Notes under the pieces: model-generated | Database searches by the model: none | Told to the model about the DNA's origin: nothing | The model's input: only the letters and a program-made list of their open reading frames with translations | Origin: Streptomyces sp. DH37 | GTDB taxonomy: Bacteria; Actinomycetota; Actinomycetes; Streptomycetales; Streptomycetaceae | Direction: 5' to 3' | Length of the DNA: 58,316 bases | Assembly (NCBI RefSeq): GCF_029813835.1 | Contig: NZ_JARVKV010000039.1 | Location: 1 to 58,316, forward strand | Program-made: the position numbers and the translations under genes | Shown: positions 32,685-40,814 of the stretch, one piece after another | How the letters are laid out: the number at the start of each line of letters is the position of its first letter | Position numbering within the stretch: the first letter of the stretch is position 1

Positions 32685-33212
32685 ATGCCAGAAGCCGTAA
32701 GCCCCGTAAGCGAGGTCACCGTCCGCAGGGCGAGAACCGGTGATGTGCGCGCCGTGCGCCGTCTCATCGACGCCTACGCACGCGACCGCATCCTGCTCGA
32801 CAAAGCGACGGTGACGCTTTACGAGGACATCCAGGAGTTCTGGGTCGCCGAGCGCGATCACGACGGCGAGGTCGTCGCCTGCGGAGCCCTCCACGTGATG
32901 TGGGAGGACCTCGCCGAGGTCCGCACGCTCGCGGTCGACCCCGCGCTCAGGGGCACGGGAGTGGGGCACCTGGTGCTGGAGAAGCTGCTGCAGACCGCGC
33001 GCTGGCTGGGCGTCCGGCGCATTTTCTGCCTCACCTTCGAAGTGGACTTCTTCGCCCGGCACGGCTTCACCGAGATCGGTGAGACCCCGGTGGACGGGGA
33101 TGTCTACAGCGAGCTGCTGCGTTCCTATGACGAGGGCGTGGCCGAGTTCCTGGGGCTCGAACGAGTGAAACCCAACACCCTGGGTAACACGCGGATGCTG
33201 CTGCACCTATGA
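32685..33212 (+). CDS. Amino-acid N-acetyltransferase (GNAT, short ArgA type)
   Basis: A 175-residue GNAT protein. The acetyl-CoA-binding motif A is AVDPALRGTGVGHLVLEKLL (R/Q-x-x-G-x-G/A form), preceded by strand VACGALHVMWEDLAEVRTL and followed by FFARHGFTEIGE. The overall match is to the short actinobacterial glutamate N-acetyltransferases such as the Mycobacterium ArgA, which start arginine synthesis. The assignment to glutamate is by family resemblance only. No arginine gene lies nearby. Confidence 0.78.
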   Translation: MPEAVSPVSEVTVRRARTGDVRAVRRLIDAYARDRILLDKATVTLYEDIQEFWVAERDHDGEVVACGALHVMWEDLAEVRTLAVDPALRGTGVGHLVLEKLLQTARWLGVRRIFCLTFEVDFFARHGFTEIGETPVDGDVYSELLRSYDEGVAEFLGLERVKPNTLGNTRMLLHL

Positions 33213-33295
33213 GGCGTCCGCGCCGTGAGGCCTATGTCCGAAAGATCCCTCCAATCCTGCCGGGTCCGCTCGGCAATGTTCCCGGAGGGTTTGTG

Positions 33296-33309
33296 TTTTC
33301 CCGGGAAAA
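33296..33309. promoter_or_regulatory. 14-bp perfect palindrome upstream of lsr2
   Basis: TTTTCCCGGGAAAA is fully self-complementary and lies in an AT-richer patch about 75 bp before the lsr2 start. It is a candidate operator. Confidence 0.5.
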
Positions 33310-33383
33310 GCGGTTTGCTTTCGTCGTCAGCATCAGTAATCGGTTTTCGGTGACTGACCACACACGACGAATGGGAGTAACCG

Positions 33384-33725
33384 GTGGCGCAGAAGGTTCA
33401 GGTCCTTCTTGTCGACGACATCGACGGCGGCGAGGCGGACGAGACCGTGACGTTCGCTCTCGACGGCAAGACCTACGAGATCGACCTCACCACCGCCAAT
33501 GCGGACAAGCTCCGCGGCCTGCTCGAGCCGTACGTCAGTAACGGTCGTCGTACCGGTGGCCGTTCGGCCCGCGGAAAGGCCCGTCCGTCCGCAGGCGGTG
33601 CCGGCGGCGCGAGCCAGGACACCGCGAAGATCCGCGCCTGGGCGAAGGAGAACGGATACGAGGTCAACGACCGGGGCCGTGTCCCCGCCAACATTCGCGA
33701 GGCCTACGAGAAGGCGAACGGCTGA
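33384..33725 (+). CDS. lsr2: Nucleoid-associated silencer Lsr2
   Basis: An H-NS-like protein that oligomerises on AT-rich DNA and silences acquired and specialised-metabolite genes. The 113-residue product has the N-terminal oligomerisation domain (KVQVLLVDDIDGGEADETVTF, in its first two strands), a Gly/Ala-rich linker, and the C-terminal DNA-binding domain with IRAWAKENGYEV and the minor-groove RGR motif in NDRGRVPANI. GGGAG lies 6 nt before the GTG start. Its last 22 bp overlap the 3' end of a convergent gene. Confidence 0.95.
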   Translation: MAQKVQVLLVDDIDGGEADETVTFALDGKTYEIDLTTANADKLRGLLEPYVSNGRRTGGRSARGKARPSAGGAGGASQDTAKIRAWAKENGYEVNDRGRVPANIREAYEKANG

Positions 33726-34198
33726 GTCGCGCGGGCGAGCCGCGCGCGGTGGCATTCCGTCGCCGCCGCGCTCACCAGACCGACGAGATCCACTCCGCAT
33801 CCCCAACCGGGAGGCCGCAACCACACCGCGGCCTCCCGAGGGGCGTACGCGGCGAGGGCGGCCAGGTCCAGCTCGATCCCGCCCCACTCCAGCCAGTCCA
33901 GCAGCCCGGGCAGCTCCTCCGCGCTGCCCGGCGGGACCAGGAAGCGCATCCTCTCCGCCACCGGGTCCCAGGCGACCGCGCCCGTGCGGAGCCCCCGCCG
34001 CCGCAGCAGCGCCCGCCCGGCGGCCGCCGGCACCTCCAGCGCGTCCGGCGCGTCCCGTGCGTCCGGGGGGAGCGGAGAGGGGCAGGGGCGCCCGGCGACC
34101 GGGGGACCCGGAGGGTCCGAGGGGCGTGCGGTGCACGGGCGGCGGCACCGCGGCCGGGGCAGGAGCTCCGGAGACGTCGCGTACGTCACATACCTCAT
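33704..34198 (-). CDS. SCO3374-type hypothetical protein, shortened
   Basis: A 164-residue protein. The C-terminal part (AEELPGLLDWLEWGGIELDL, AAVWLRPPGWGC and a terminal CHRARLARATQPFAFS) matches the Streptomyces family that sits between lsr2 and clpC. The N-terminal part is Pro/Arg-rich and degenerate compared with my memory of the family, which has a WYE...LGW segment. ATG 34198 lacks a ribosome-binding site, so the start is uncertain, and the gene may be decaying. It is convergent with lsr2 and overlaps it by 22 bp. Confidence 0.65.
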   Translation of the reverse strand: MRYVTYATSPELLPRPRCRRPCTARPSDPPGPPVAGRPCPSPLPPDARDAPDALEVPAAAGRALLRRRGLRTGAVAWDPVAERMRFLVPPGSAEELPGLLDWLEWGGIELDLAALAAYAPREAAVWLRPPGWGCGVDLVGLVSAAATECHRARLARATQPFAFS

Positions 34199-34303
34199 GT
34201 ACGGAGCAACTGTCCGCCCGCGCGCCGGTTACGCTCCGTCGCGCACCACTACTCCGAGTGCTCCGCGAGCGGGTGGAGCGCGTGCGGCGCGTCACGCAAG
34301 AGT

Positions 34304-34317
34304 GTTCGCCAGTAGCG
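34304..34317 (+). promoter_or_regulatory. Candidate ClgR-type site 1
   Basis: GTTCGCC-AGTA-GCG resembles the GTTCGC/GCG core I recall for ClgR, which activates clpP1, clpC and lon in Streptomyces. Spacing and distance (about 390 bp from clpC) make it tentative. Confidence 0.3.
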
Positions 34318-34444
34318 GATGCACCCACCCCGCCCGGCATGGACCGCGGGTGTCCCGGGGTAAGAAGTCGGTGAAGAAATCCCACGTGGAACGGGGGTGC
34401 GGCACCGGCGATGGAGCGGTGGACGGACGTGGCGGCCCAGAGGC

Positions 34445-34458
34445 GTTCGCCGTCGGCG
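34445..34458 (+). promoter_or_regulatory. Candidate ClgR-type site 2
   Basis: GTTCGCC-GTCG-GCG repeats the same pattern with the same 4-bp spacer, about 245 bp before clpC. Confidence 0.35.
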
Positions 34459-34702
34459 TAGTGGAAGCGGGCGGATATGTCTGGCCCGCGGGAACATCGT
34501 CTCGCACCATCGGGTTGGAACTGTTGTCGGCTGTTCGGGACGAGGGCGAGAGGTAACGGGCTCTCCTCCCCGCCAGCGCGGGAGCGATCCGGACGGGTGT
34601 CGGCAGTTGGAATGAGCGGTCCCCGCTTGCGGGACTAAGCTGCGGAAGGACAGGGAGGGGACCGACCCCTTACTGCCTGACCGCTCTGAGGAGCGATTAA
34701 CG

Positions 34703-37228
34703 ATGTTCGAGAGGTTCACCGACCGCGCGCGGCGGGTTGTCGTCCTGGCTCAGGAAGAAGCCCGGATGCTCAACCACAACTACATCGGCACCGAGCACAT
34801 CCTCCTGGGACTGATCCACGAGGGTGAGGGTGTCGCCGCTAAGGCCCTGGAGAGCCTCGGGATTTCGCTCGAGGCGGTCCGCCAGCAGGTGGAGGAGATC
34901 ATCGGCCAGGGCCAGCAGGCCCCGTCCGGGCACATCCCCTTCACCCCCCGTGCCAAGAAGGTCCTGGAGCTGTCGCTCCGCGAGGCCCTTCAGCTCGGCC
35001 ACAACTACATCGGCACCGAGCACATCCTGCTGGGCCTGATCCGCGAGGGCGAGGGCGTCGCCGCCCAGGTCCTCGTGAAGCTCGGCGCCGACCTCAACCG
35101 GGTGCGGCAGCAGGTCATCCAGCTGCTCTCCGGCTACTCCGGGGGCAAGGAGGCGGCCACCGCCGGCGGCCCCGCCGAGGGCACCCCCTCGACCTCCCTG
35201 GTGCTGGACCAGTTCGGCCGCAACCTCACCCAGGCGGCCCGCGAGTCCAAGCTCGACCCGGTCATCGGGCGCGAGAAGGAGATCGAGCGGGTCATGCAGG
35301 TGCTGTCCCGCCGCACCAAGAACAACCCGGTCCTCATCGGCGAGCCCGGCGTCGGCAAGACGGCGGTCGTCGAGGGCCTGGCCCAGGCCATCGTCAAGGG
35401 CGAGGTGCCCGAGACGCTCAAGGACAAGCACCTGTACACGCTGGACCTGGGCGCCCTGGTCGCCGGGTCCCGCTACCGCGGTGACTTCGAGGAGCGCCTG
35501 AAGAAGGTGCTCAAGGAGATCCGCACCCGCGGCGACATCATCCTGTTCATCGACGAGCTCCACACCCTGGTGGGTGCGGGCGCCGCCGAGGGCGCGATCG
35601 ATGCCGCCAGCATCCTCAAGCCGATGCTGGCCCGCGGCGAGCTCCAGACCATCGGCGCGACGACGCTGGACGAGTACCGCAAGCACCTGGAGAAGGACGC
35701 GGCCCTGGAGCGCCGCTTCCAGCCCATCCAGGTCGCCGAGCCGTCGCTGCCGCACACCATCGAGATCCTCAAGGGTCTGCGCGACCGCTACGAGGCCCAC
35801 CACCGCGTGTCCATCACGGACGCCGCCCTGGTGGCCGCCGCGACGCTCGCCGACCGCTACATCTCGGACCGCTTCCTGCCGGACAAGGCGATCGACCTGA
35901 TCGACGAGGCCGGTTCCCGGATGCGCATCCGCCGCATGACCGCACCGCCGGACCTGCGCGAGTTCGACGAGAAGATCGCGAACGTGCGCCGGGAGAAGGA
36001 GTCCGCGATCGACTCGCAGGACTTCGAGAAGGCGGCCTCCCTCCGCGACACCGAGAAGCAGCTCCTGGCTGCCAAGGCCAAGCGGGAGAAGGAGTGGAAG
36101 GCCGGCGACATGGACGTCGTCGCCGAGGTGGACGAGGAGCTGATCGCCGAGGTCCTGGCCACGGCCACGGGCATCCCGGTGTTCAAGCTCACCGAGGAGG
36201 AGTCCTCGCGCCTGCTCCGCATGGAGGACGAGCTGCACAAGCGCGTCATCGGGCAGGAGGACGCCATCAAGGCGCTGTCCCAGGCCATCCGCCGTACGCG
36301 GGCCGGTCTGAAGGACCCCAAGCGTCCCGGTGGCTCGTTCATCTTCGCCGGCCCGTCCGGCGTCGGTAAGACCGAGCTGTCCAAGACGCTGGCGGAGTTC
36401 CTCTTCGGGGACGAGGACGCCCTGATCTCCCTCGACATGTCGGAGTTCAGCGAGAAGCACACCGTCTCGCGGCTCTTCGGCTCGCCCCCCGGCTACGTGG
36501 GGTACGAGGAGGGCGGCCAGCTCACGGAGAAGGTGCGCCGCAAGCCGTTCTCGGTCGTCCTGTTCGACGAGGTCGAGAAGGCCCACCCGGACATCTTCAA
36601 CTCGCTGCTGCAGATCCTGGAGGACGGTCGCCTGACCGACTCCCAGGGCCGGGTCGTGGACTTCAAGAACACCGTCATCATCATGACGACCAACCTCGGC
36701 ACCCGGGACATCTCCAAGGGCTTCAACCTGGGCTTCGCCGCCCAGGGCGACGTCAAGACCGGCTACGAGCGGATGAAGGCGAAGGTCAACGAGGAGCTCA
36801 AGCAGCACTTCCGGCCCGAGTTCCTCAACCGCGTCGACGACACGGTGGTCTTCCACCAGCTCACCGAGGACGACATCATCCGGATCGTCGACCTGATGGT
36901 GGCCAAGGTGGACGAGCGGCTCAAGGACCGCGACATGGGCATCGAGCTCAGCGGCGAGGCCAAGAAGCTGCTCGCCAAGAAGGGCTACGACCCCGTCCTG
37001 GGCGCCCGGCCGCTGCGCCGGACGATCCAGCGGGAGATCGAGGACGTGCTGTCGGAGAAGATCCTCTTCGGCGAGCTGCGCCCCGGTCACATCGTGGTCG
37101 TCGACACCGAGGGCGAGGGTGAGGCGAAGAAGTTCACCTTCCGCGGCGAGGAGAAGTCGGCCCTGCCGGACGCTCCTCCGGTGGAGTCGGCGGCGGGCGG
37201 CGGCCCGAACCTCTCCAAGGACGTGTGA
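34703..37228 (+). CDS. clpC: ATP-dependent Clp protease ATPase subunit ClpC
   Basis: A Hsp100 unfoldase that feeds substrates to ClpP. In the 841-residue product the N domain carries two Clp_N repeats (each with HNYIGTEHILLGLI), AAA-1 has Walker A GEPGVGKT (K219) and Walker B ILFIDELH, the middle domain (about residues 410-490) has a UVR-like coiled coil (AIDSQDFEKAASLRD), and AAA-2 has Walker A GPSGVGKT (K556) and the ClpP-binding LGF loop (GFNLGFA). The start follows GAGGAG at 9 nt. Unlike Bacillus there is no ctsR operon; it stands alone with a long upstream region. Confidence 0.97.
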   Translation: MFERFTDRARRVVVLAQEEARMLNHNYIGTEHILLGLIHEGEGVAAKALESLGISLEAVRQQVEEIIGQGQQAPSGHIPFTPRAKKVLELSLREALQLGHNYIGTEHILLGLIREGEGVAAQVLVKLGADLNRVRQQVIQLLSGYSGGKEAATAGGPAEGTPSTSLVLDQFGRNLTQAARESKLDPVIGREKEIERVMQVLSRRTKNNPVLIGEPGVGKTAVVEGLAQAIVKGEVPETLKDKHLYTLDLGALVAGSRYRGDFEERLKKVLKEIRTRGDIILFIDELHTLVGAGAAEGAIDAASILKPMLARGELQTIGATTLDEYRKHLEKDAALERRFQPIQVAEPSLPHTIEILKGLRDRYEAHHRVSITDAALVAAATLADRYISDRFLPDKAIDLIDEAGSRMRIRRMTAPPDLREFDEKIANVRREKESAIDSQDFEKAASLRDTEKQLLAAKAKREKEWKAGDMDVVAEVDEELIAEVLATATGIPVFKLTEEESSRLLRMEDELHKRVIGQEDAIKALSQAIRRTRAGLKDPKRPGGSFIFAGPSGVGKTELSKTLAEFLFGDEDALISLDMSEFSEKHTVSRLFGSPPGYVGYEEGGQLTEKVRRKPFSVVLFDEVEKAHPDIFNSLLQILEDGRLTDSQGRVVDFKNTVIIMTTNLGTRDISKGFNLGFAAQGDVKTGYERMKAKVNEELKQHFRPEFLNRVDDTVVFHQLTEDDIIRIVDLMVAKVDERLKDRDMGIELSGEAKKLLAKKGYDPVLGARPLRRTIQREIEDVLSEKILFGELRPGHIVVVDTEGEGEAKKFTFRGEEKSALPDAPPVESAAGGGPNLSKDV

Positions 37229-37270
37229 CGCGCCCCCGCCGGCAGGCGGGAGCGACGCGCAGCCCCATGA

Positions 37271-37306
37271 CGCGGCCCGGGACCGTTCCGACGGTCCCGG
37301 GCCGCG
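37271..37306 (+). terminator. Hairpin terminator after clpC
   Basis: A perfect 16-bp stem with arms beginning CGCGGCCCGGGACCGT and ending ACGGTCCCGGGCCGCG encloses the tetraloop TCCG, about 40 bp past the stop. No T tract. Confidence 0.75.
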
Positions 37307-37435
37307 GCCGTGCGCGCGGGCGGCGGCGGCCCGGAGGGGCCGGGGACGGGGTGGCGGAGAGGGGCCGGACCGGGTGGTGGACGGGCGGCTCCGCGGGGCG
37401 CGATTCTGGAGGAGCGGGCCGGGGGGCGCGCTGCC

Positions 37436-37441
37436 TACGGT
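37436..37441 (+). promoter_or_regulatory. -10-like hexamer of the VOC gene
   Basis: TACGGT lies 33 nt before the ATG at 37475, giving a short leader with GGGAGGA. Confidence 0.4.
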
Positions 37442-37474
37442 GAAACCACACGTCCACACCCGTGGGAGGACACC

Positions 37475-37924
37475 ATGATCAAGGGTCTGGCCGCCGCCAC
37501 CGTCTGGTCCACCGACCAGGAGCGGGACCTGAGGTTCTTCACCGAGAAGCTCGGCTTCGAGGTGCGCGGCGACGTCACCACGGGCGGGGCGCGCTGGATC
37601 ACCGTCGGGGTCAAGGGCCGGCCGGGGACCGAGCTGAGGCTGGTGCGGACGGACGGCCCCGGGATCGATCCCGAGTCGGCCGAGGTGCTGACCAGGCTGG
37701 TCGGCAAGGGGGTCCTGGGGGTGGGCGTGCTGTGGACGGACGACTGCCGCGCCGCGTACGAGGAGCTGCGGGCCCGCGGCGTGGAGTTCCTCCAGGAGCC
37801 GCAGGAGCGGCCGTACGGCACCGAGGCGGTCTTCCGGGACGAGTCCGGCAACCGGTACTCGCTGACCGAGCGCCGCGGGAGCGGGCCGGCCCCGAGCAGG
37901 GAGTGGTCGGAGGTCTGCGACTGA
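37475..37924 (+). CDS. VOC-family (glyoxalase/dioxygenase fold) protein
   Basis: A 149-residue vicinal-oxygen-chelate protein with two beta-alpha-beta modules: TVWSTDQERDLRFFTEKLGFEV and, later, GVGVLWTDDCRAAYEELRARGVEFL, ending in the metal-ligand-type strand YGTEAVFRDESGNRYSL (motifs given in order). Candidate metal ligands are not all conserved, so it may be an enzyme, a binding protein or a resistance protein. GGGAGGA lies 4 nt before the ATG. The 3' end is convergent with cseC, with 22 bp between. Confidence 0.82.
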   Translation: MIKGLAAATVWSTDQERDLRFFTEKLGFEVRGDVTTGGARWITVGVKGRPGTELRLVRTDGPGIDPESAEVLTRLVGKGVLGVGVLWTDDCRAAYEELRARGVEFLQEPQERPYGTEAVFRDESGNRYSLTERRGSGPAPSREWSEVCD

Positions 37925-37946
37925 TCCCGCCCGCCGGGGGCGCCCG

Positions 37947-39308
37947 CTAGGAGGAGGAGCCCGGCGGGGACTCCGGGAGCCACAGGACGGCCACCGCCCC
38001 GGCCGGCTCGGCGTTGCGGAGGGTGAGGCGGGCGCCGAGCACCCGCGCCTGGCCCACCGCGATCGTCAGGCCCAGCCCGTGCCCGCGGCCCGCCCGGTCC
38101 GTGCTGCCGGTGCGGAAGCGGCTGGGGCCCTCGGCCAGCAGGGCCGGGGGGAAGCCGGGACCGTGGTCGCGCACCCGCAGCCTGCGGCCGTCGACGACGA
38201 CCTCGACGGGAGCCCGGCCGTGGCGGGCGGCGTTGGCGAGGAGGTTGCCGAGTATCCGCTCCAGACGGCGCGGATCGGTGGTCACCACGGCGTCCCGCAC
38301 CAGGTCCAGCCGCGCTCCGGGGGCCAGGGCGCGCACCCGGCGCGCCACGAAGTCGCCCAGCGCCACCTCCTGCAGCTCGGCGCGCTCGGCGGCGCCGTCC
38401 AGCCGGGCGACCTCCAGCACGTCCTCGACCAGGGTGCGCAGCGCCTGGGCCCGGTCGCGGACCAGTTCGGTGGGGCGGCCGGGCGGTAGCAGCTCCGCGG
38501 CGGTGACCAGGCCGGTCACCGGGGTGCGCAGCTCGTGCGCGATGTCGGCGGTGACGCGGCGCTCGGCCTCCAGCCGCCGCTGGAGGGCGTCGGCCATCCG
38601 GTCGACGGCGCGGGCCAGCTCGTCGGTCTCGTCGCGCACCCGGCCGCCGATCGCGTCCCGTACCCGCACCCGGGTCTCGCCCTCGGCGACCCGGCCCGCC
38701 GCCGCGGCCGCCTGGCGCAGCCGGCGGGAGAGCTGCCCCCCGATCAGCACGCCCAGCACGGTGCCGCCCAGCACCACCGCCGCCGAACCGAACACCAGCA
38801 CCCGGTCGAGGTCGGCGAGGACGGCGTAGCGGTCGGTGAAGCGGGTGTGCAGGGAGAGCACCCGGCCGTCGGGCAGCGGCGCCGCCGCCCACACGTCCAG
38901 CGCCCGCCCGGGCTCCTCCACCACGTACGTGGCGCGCTCGCCCCGGGCGGCGGCCTCCCGCAGCGGCGCCGGCAGGGCGGGGTCGTCGATCTCGGCGCCG
39001 AAGGGGAGGCGGCCCATGGACTCGTAGATCCGCTGGGCGGACACCACCCGCTCGTCCTGCACGTCCCGGCTGCTGTCGAGCATCGAGGCGCGGGCGGCGT
39101 TGTGGACCACCAGGCTGAGCGCCAGCGCCACCAGCGCGCCGACGGCGGCGATGGCGGCGCTGAGCTTCCAGCGCAGTCCGGTGGGCCGGGTGCGCGGCAG
39201 CCACCGCCGGCACCACCGCCGTACGCGCCCGAGCGCGCGCCGGCACGCCCGCGGCGGCGGCGATCCGCCCGGCGCGCGCGGGCCCGGGCGCCGGATCCGC
39301 GGCCCCAT
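37947..39308 (-). CDS. cseC: Envelope-stress sensor histidine kinase CseC
   Basis: Membrane kinase of the SigE-CseABC cell-envelope stress system. The 453-residue product has a Pro/Arg-rich cytoplasmic start, a first membrane helix (AAIAAVGALVALALSLVV), an extracytoplasmic sensor, a second helix (VLVFGSAAVVLGGTVLGVLI), HAMP, the phospho-acceptor H258 in ADIAHELRTPVTG, and the ATP-binding boxes LLANAARHG, DHGPGFP and GHGLGLT. It is last in the operon, 7 nt after the cseB stop. The start ATG lacks a clear ribosome-binding site and is probably coupled. Confidence 0.93.
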   Translation of the reverse strand: MGPRIRRPGPRAPGGSPPPRACRRALGRVRRWCRRWLPRTRPTGLRWKLSAAIAAVGALVALALSLVVHNAARASMLDSSRDVQDERVVSAQRIYESMGRLPFGAEIDDPALPAPLREAAARGERATYVVEEPGRALDVWAAAPLPDGRVLSLHTRFTDRYAVLADLDRVLVFGSAAVVLGGTVLGVLIGGQLSRRLRQAAAAAGRVAEGETRVRVRDAIGGRVRDETDELARAVDRMADALQRRLEAERRVTADIAHELRTPVTGLVTAAELLPPGRPTELVRDRAQALRTLVEDVLEVARLDGAAERAELQEVALGDFVARRVRALAPGARLDLVRDAVVTTDPRRLERILGNLLANAARHGRAPVEVVVDGRRLRVRDHGPGFPPALLAEGPSRFRTGSTDRAGRGHGLGLTIAVGQARVLGARLTLRNAEPAGAVAVLWLPESPPGSSS

Positions 39309-39315
39309 CCGGCGG

Positions 39316-40041
39316 TCAGCCCCTGAGCTTGTAGCCGAAGCCGCGGACCGTCTCGATCCGCCGCTGGCCGATCTTGCCGCGCAGCCGCTGCACATGGACG
39401 TCCACGACCCGGGTGTCGCCGCCCCAGTCGTAGTCCCACACCCGTTCCAGCAGCCGGTCGCGGCTGAGCACCGTGCCCGGCGCGGCGGAGAACTCCAGCA
39501 GCAGCCGCATCTCCGTCGGGGTCAGCGGCACCGGCTCGCCGGCGCGCCGCACCTCCATCCCGTCGGTGTCGACCTCCAGGTCGCCGAAGCGCAGCGTCCC
39601 CGCGTCACCGCCCTCCCCCCGGCCATCCCCCCGGCCCCGGCCGTCCCGCCCGCCCGCCGGGGCCCGGGCGTGGTCGAAGCGGCGCAGCACCGCGCGGATG
39701 CGGGCGACCAGCACCGCGCCGTCGAACGGCTTGGTCACGTAGTCGTCGGCCCCGGCCTCCAGGCCCAGCACCACGTCGATGGAGTCGGCCCGCGCCGACA
39801 CCATGATCACCGGGACCAGCGAGTCGTCGCGGATGCGGCGGCACAGGCTCACCCCGTCCAGGCCCGGCACCATCACGTCCAGCAGCGCGATGTCCGGCTG
39901 CCGGGAGCGGAACGCCGCCAGGCCGTCCAGCCCGTCCGCGACGGCGGTCACCGTGAAGCCGTCGCGCTCCAGCGCGAGCTGGGTGGCCTCCCGGATGACG
40001 TCGTCGTCCTCCACGAAGAGCACGTGCGTGCCGCCCGCCAT
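39316..40041 (-). CDS. cseB: Response regulator CseB
   Basis: OmpR/PhoB-type regulator that activates the sigE promoter. The 241-residue product has the receiver acidic residues in VEDDDVI, phospho-acceptor Asp in IALLDVMVPGLDGV, DDYVTKPFDG, then a Gly/Arg/Asp-rich linker (a low-complexity insert) and a winged-helix domain (EVRRAGEPVPLTPTEMRLL, RVVDVHVQRLRGKI, VRGFGYKL). The ATG overlaps the cseA stop (TGATG). The start at 40041 matches the S. coelicolor protein start from memory. Confidence 0.95.
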   Translation of the reverse strand: MAGGTHVLFVEDDDVIREATQLALERDGFTVTAVADGLDGLAAFRSRQPDIALLDVMVPGLDGVSLCRRIRDDSLVPVIMVSARADSIDVVLGLEAGADDYVTKPFDGAVLVARIRAVLRRFDHARAPAGGRDGRGRGDGRGEGGDAGTLRFGDLEVDTDGMEVRRAGEPVPLTPTEMRLLLEFSAAPGTVLSRDRLLERVWDYDWGGDTRVVDVHVQRLRGKIGQRRIETVRGFGYKLRG

Positions 40042-40814
40042 CAGTCCGTCCCCTCCCTCGTCGGCTCCGGCGCGGGACGATCCGTCCCCTCCGCGGGGCC
40101 CGGCTCCCGGAGCTCGCGCTCCACCGCCGTGAACCGGTCGCCCCGCCACTCATAGGTGACCACGTCCTGCCCCGAGGGACAGCACACGGGGTCGCCGTCC
40201 GCGTAGACCTGCTGGGTCACCCGCAGCCGGTCGCGGTCCGCCTCGGCGCGCACCGGCGGCTCCTCGGCGGCGAAGACGCCGACGTACTGCCCGTTGGTGC
40301 TCTGCCGGTAGACGTAGGCGCCCACCCCCATGCCCTCGGTGCAGTCCGAGACGTTGACCAGGACGTCGAACGCGTGGCCGCCAGTCAGCCGGCCGTACGA
40401 CACCTCCACCGGCCACACCTCGGCCGAGCACGGCCGCAGGGCCTTCTTGACGCTCCCCCCGACCTTGGGGTCCTCGCGCAGCAGGCCCAGGACGTCCAGC
40501 TCGCCCTCGGCGTCCGGCGGGTAGACGGGCCGGGCCTCGGTGGGCAGCGCCGAGGGGACGGGCGTGCGCGGCGCGGGTCCGGTGGCGGCGGCGCGCCCGC
40601 GGTCCTCCCCCAGGCCGGGGGAGGGGGACGGCGGGCTCGCGGGGAGAGGGCTCGCGGACAGGGGGCCGGGGACGCCGCCGGCCTCGGGGGCGGCCGTGCC
40701 GGACGCCTCGATCCGTACGCCGCCGCTGTCGCACCCGGCCAGCGCGGCCGTCAGCAGCGCGACGGCGGTGGCCGCGGCCACCGCCGTCCGCGCGCCGGGC
40801 GTCACCGTCGGCAC
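40041..40814 (-). CDS. cseA: Lipoprotein CseA
   Basis: Exported lipoprotein that, from memory of S. coelicolor, damps the SigE system. The 257-residue product has a lipoprotein signal (VAAATAVALLTAALAGC) with lipobox L25-A26-G27-C28, a Pro/Ser-rich linker and a globular domain from about residue 105 (DVLGLLREDPKVGGSVKKAL). GTG 40814 was chosen because AAGGAGGGGG lies 8 nt upstream; GTG 40805 would overlap the sigE stop as GTGA. Either start lies within or at the sigE 3' end, so the two are tightly coupled. Confidence 0.9.
   Translation of the reverse strand: MPTVTPGARTAVAAATAVALLTAALAGCDSGGVRIEASGTAAPEAGGVPGPLSASPLPASPPSPSPGLGEDRGRAAATGPAPRTPVPSALPTEARPVYPPDAEGELDVLGLLREDPKVGGSVKKALRPCSAEVWPVEVSYGRLTGGHAFDVLVNVSDCTEGMGVGAYVYRQSTNGQYVGVFAAEEPPVRAEADRDRLRVTQQVYADGDPVCCPSGQDVVTYEWRGDRFTAVERELREPGPAEGTDRPAPEPTREGTD

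Larger units (their letters stand above)
34199..34702. other. 504-bp intergenic region upstream of clpC
   Basis: No supported gene. It separates the SCO3374-type start from clpC and must hold the clpC promoter(s). Visible are two copies of GTTCGCC-N4-GCG (34304-34317, 34445-34458), the inverted repeat CCCGC-TT-GCGGG near 34628-34638, and the clpC ribosome-binding site. Open frames here have poor codon bias. Confidence 0.6.

Noticed and set aside
34199..34702. Open frames on both strands upstream of clpC
   Set aside because: Poor codon bias, no domain similarity, no ribosome-binding sites; the region fits a long promoter.
34697..37459. 920-codon minus-strand frame opposite clpC
   Set aside because: Shadow frame of a strongly conserved gene; no independent signal.
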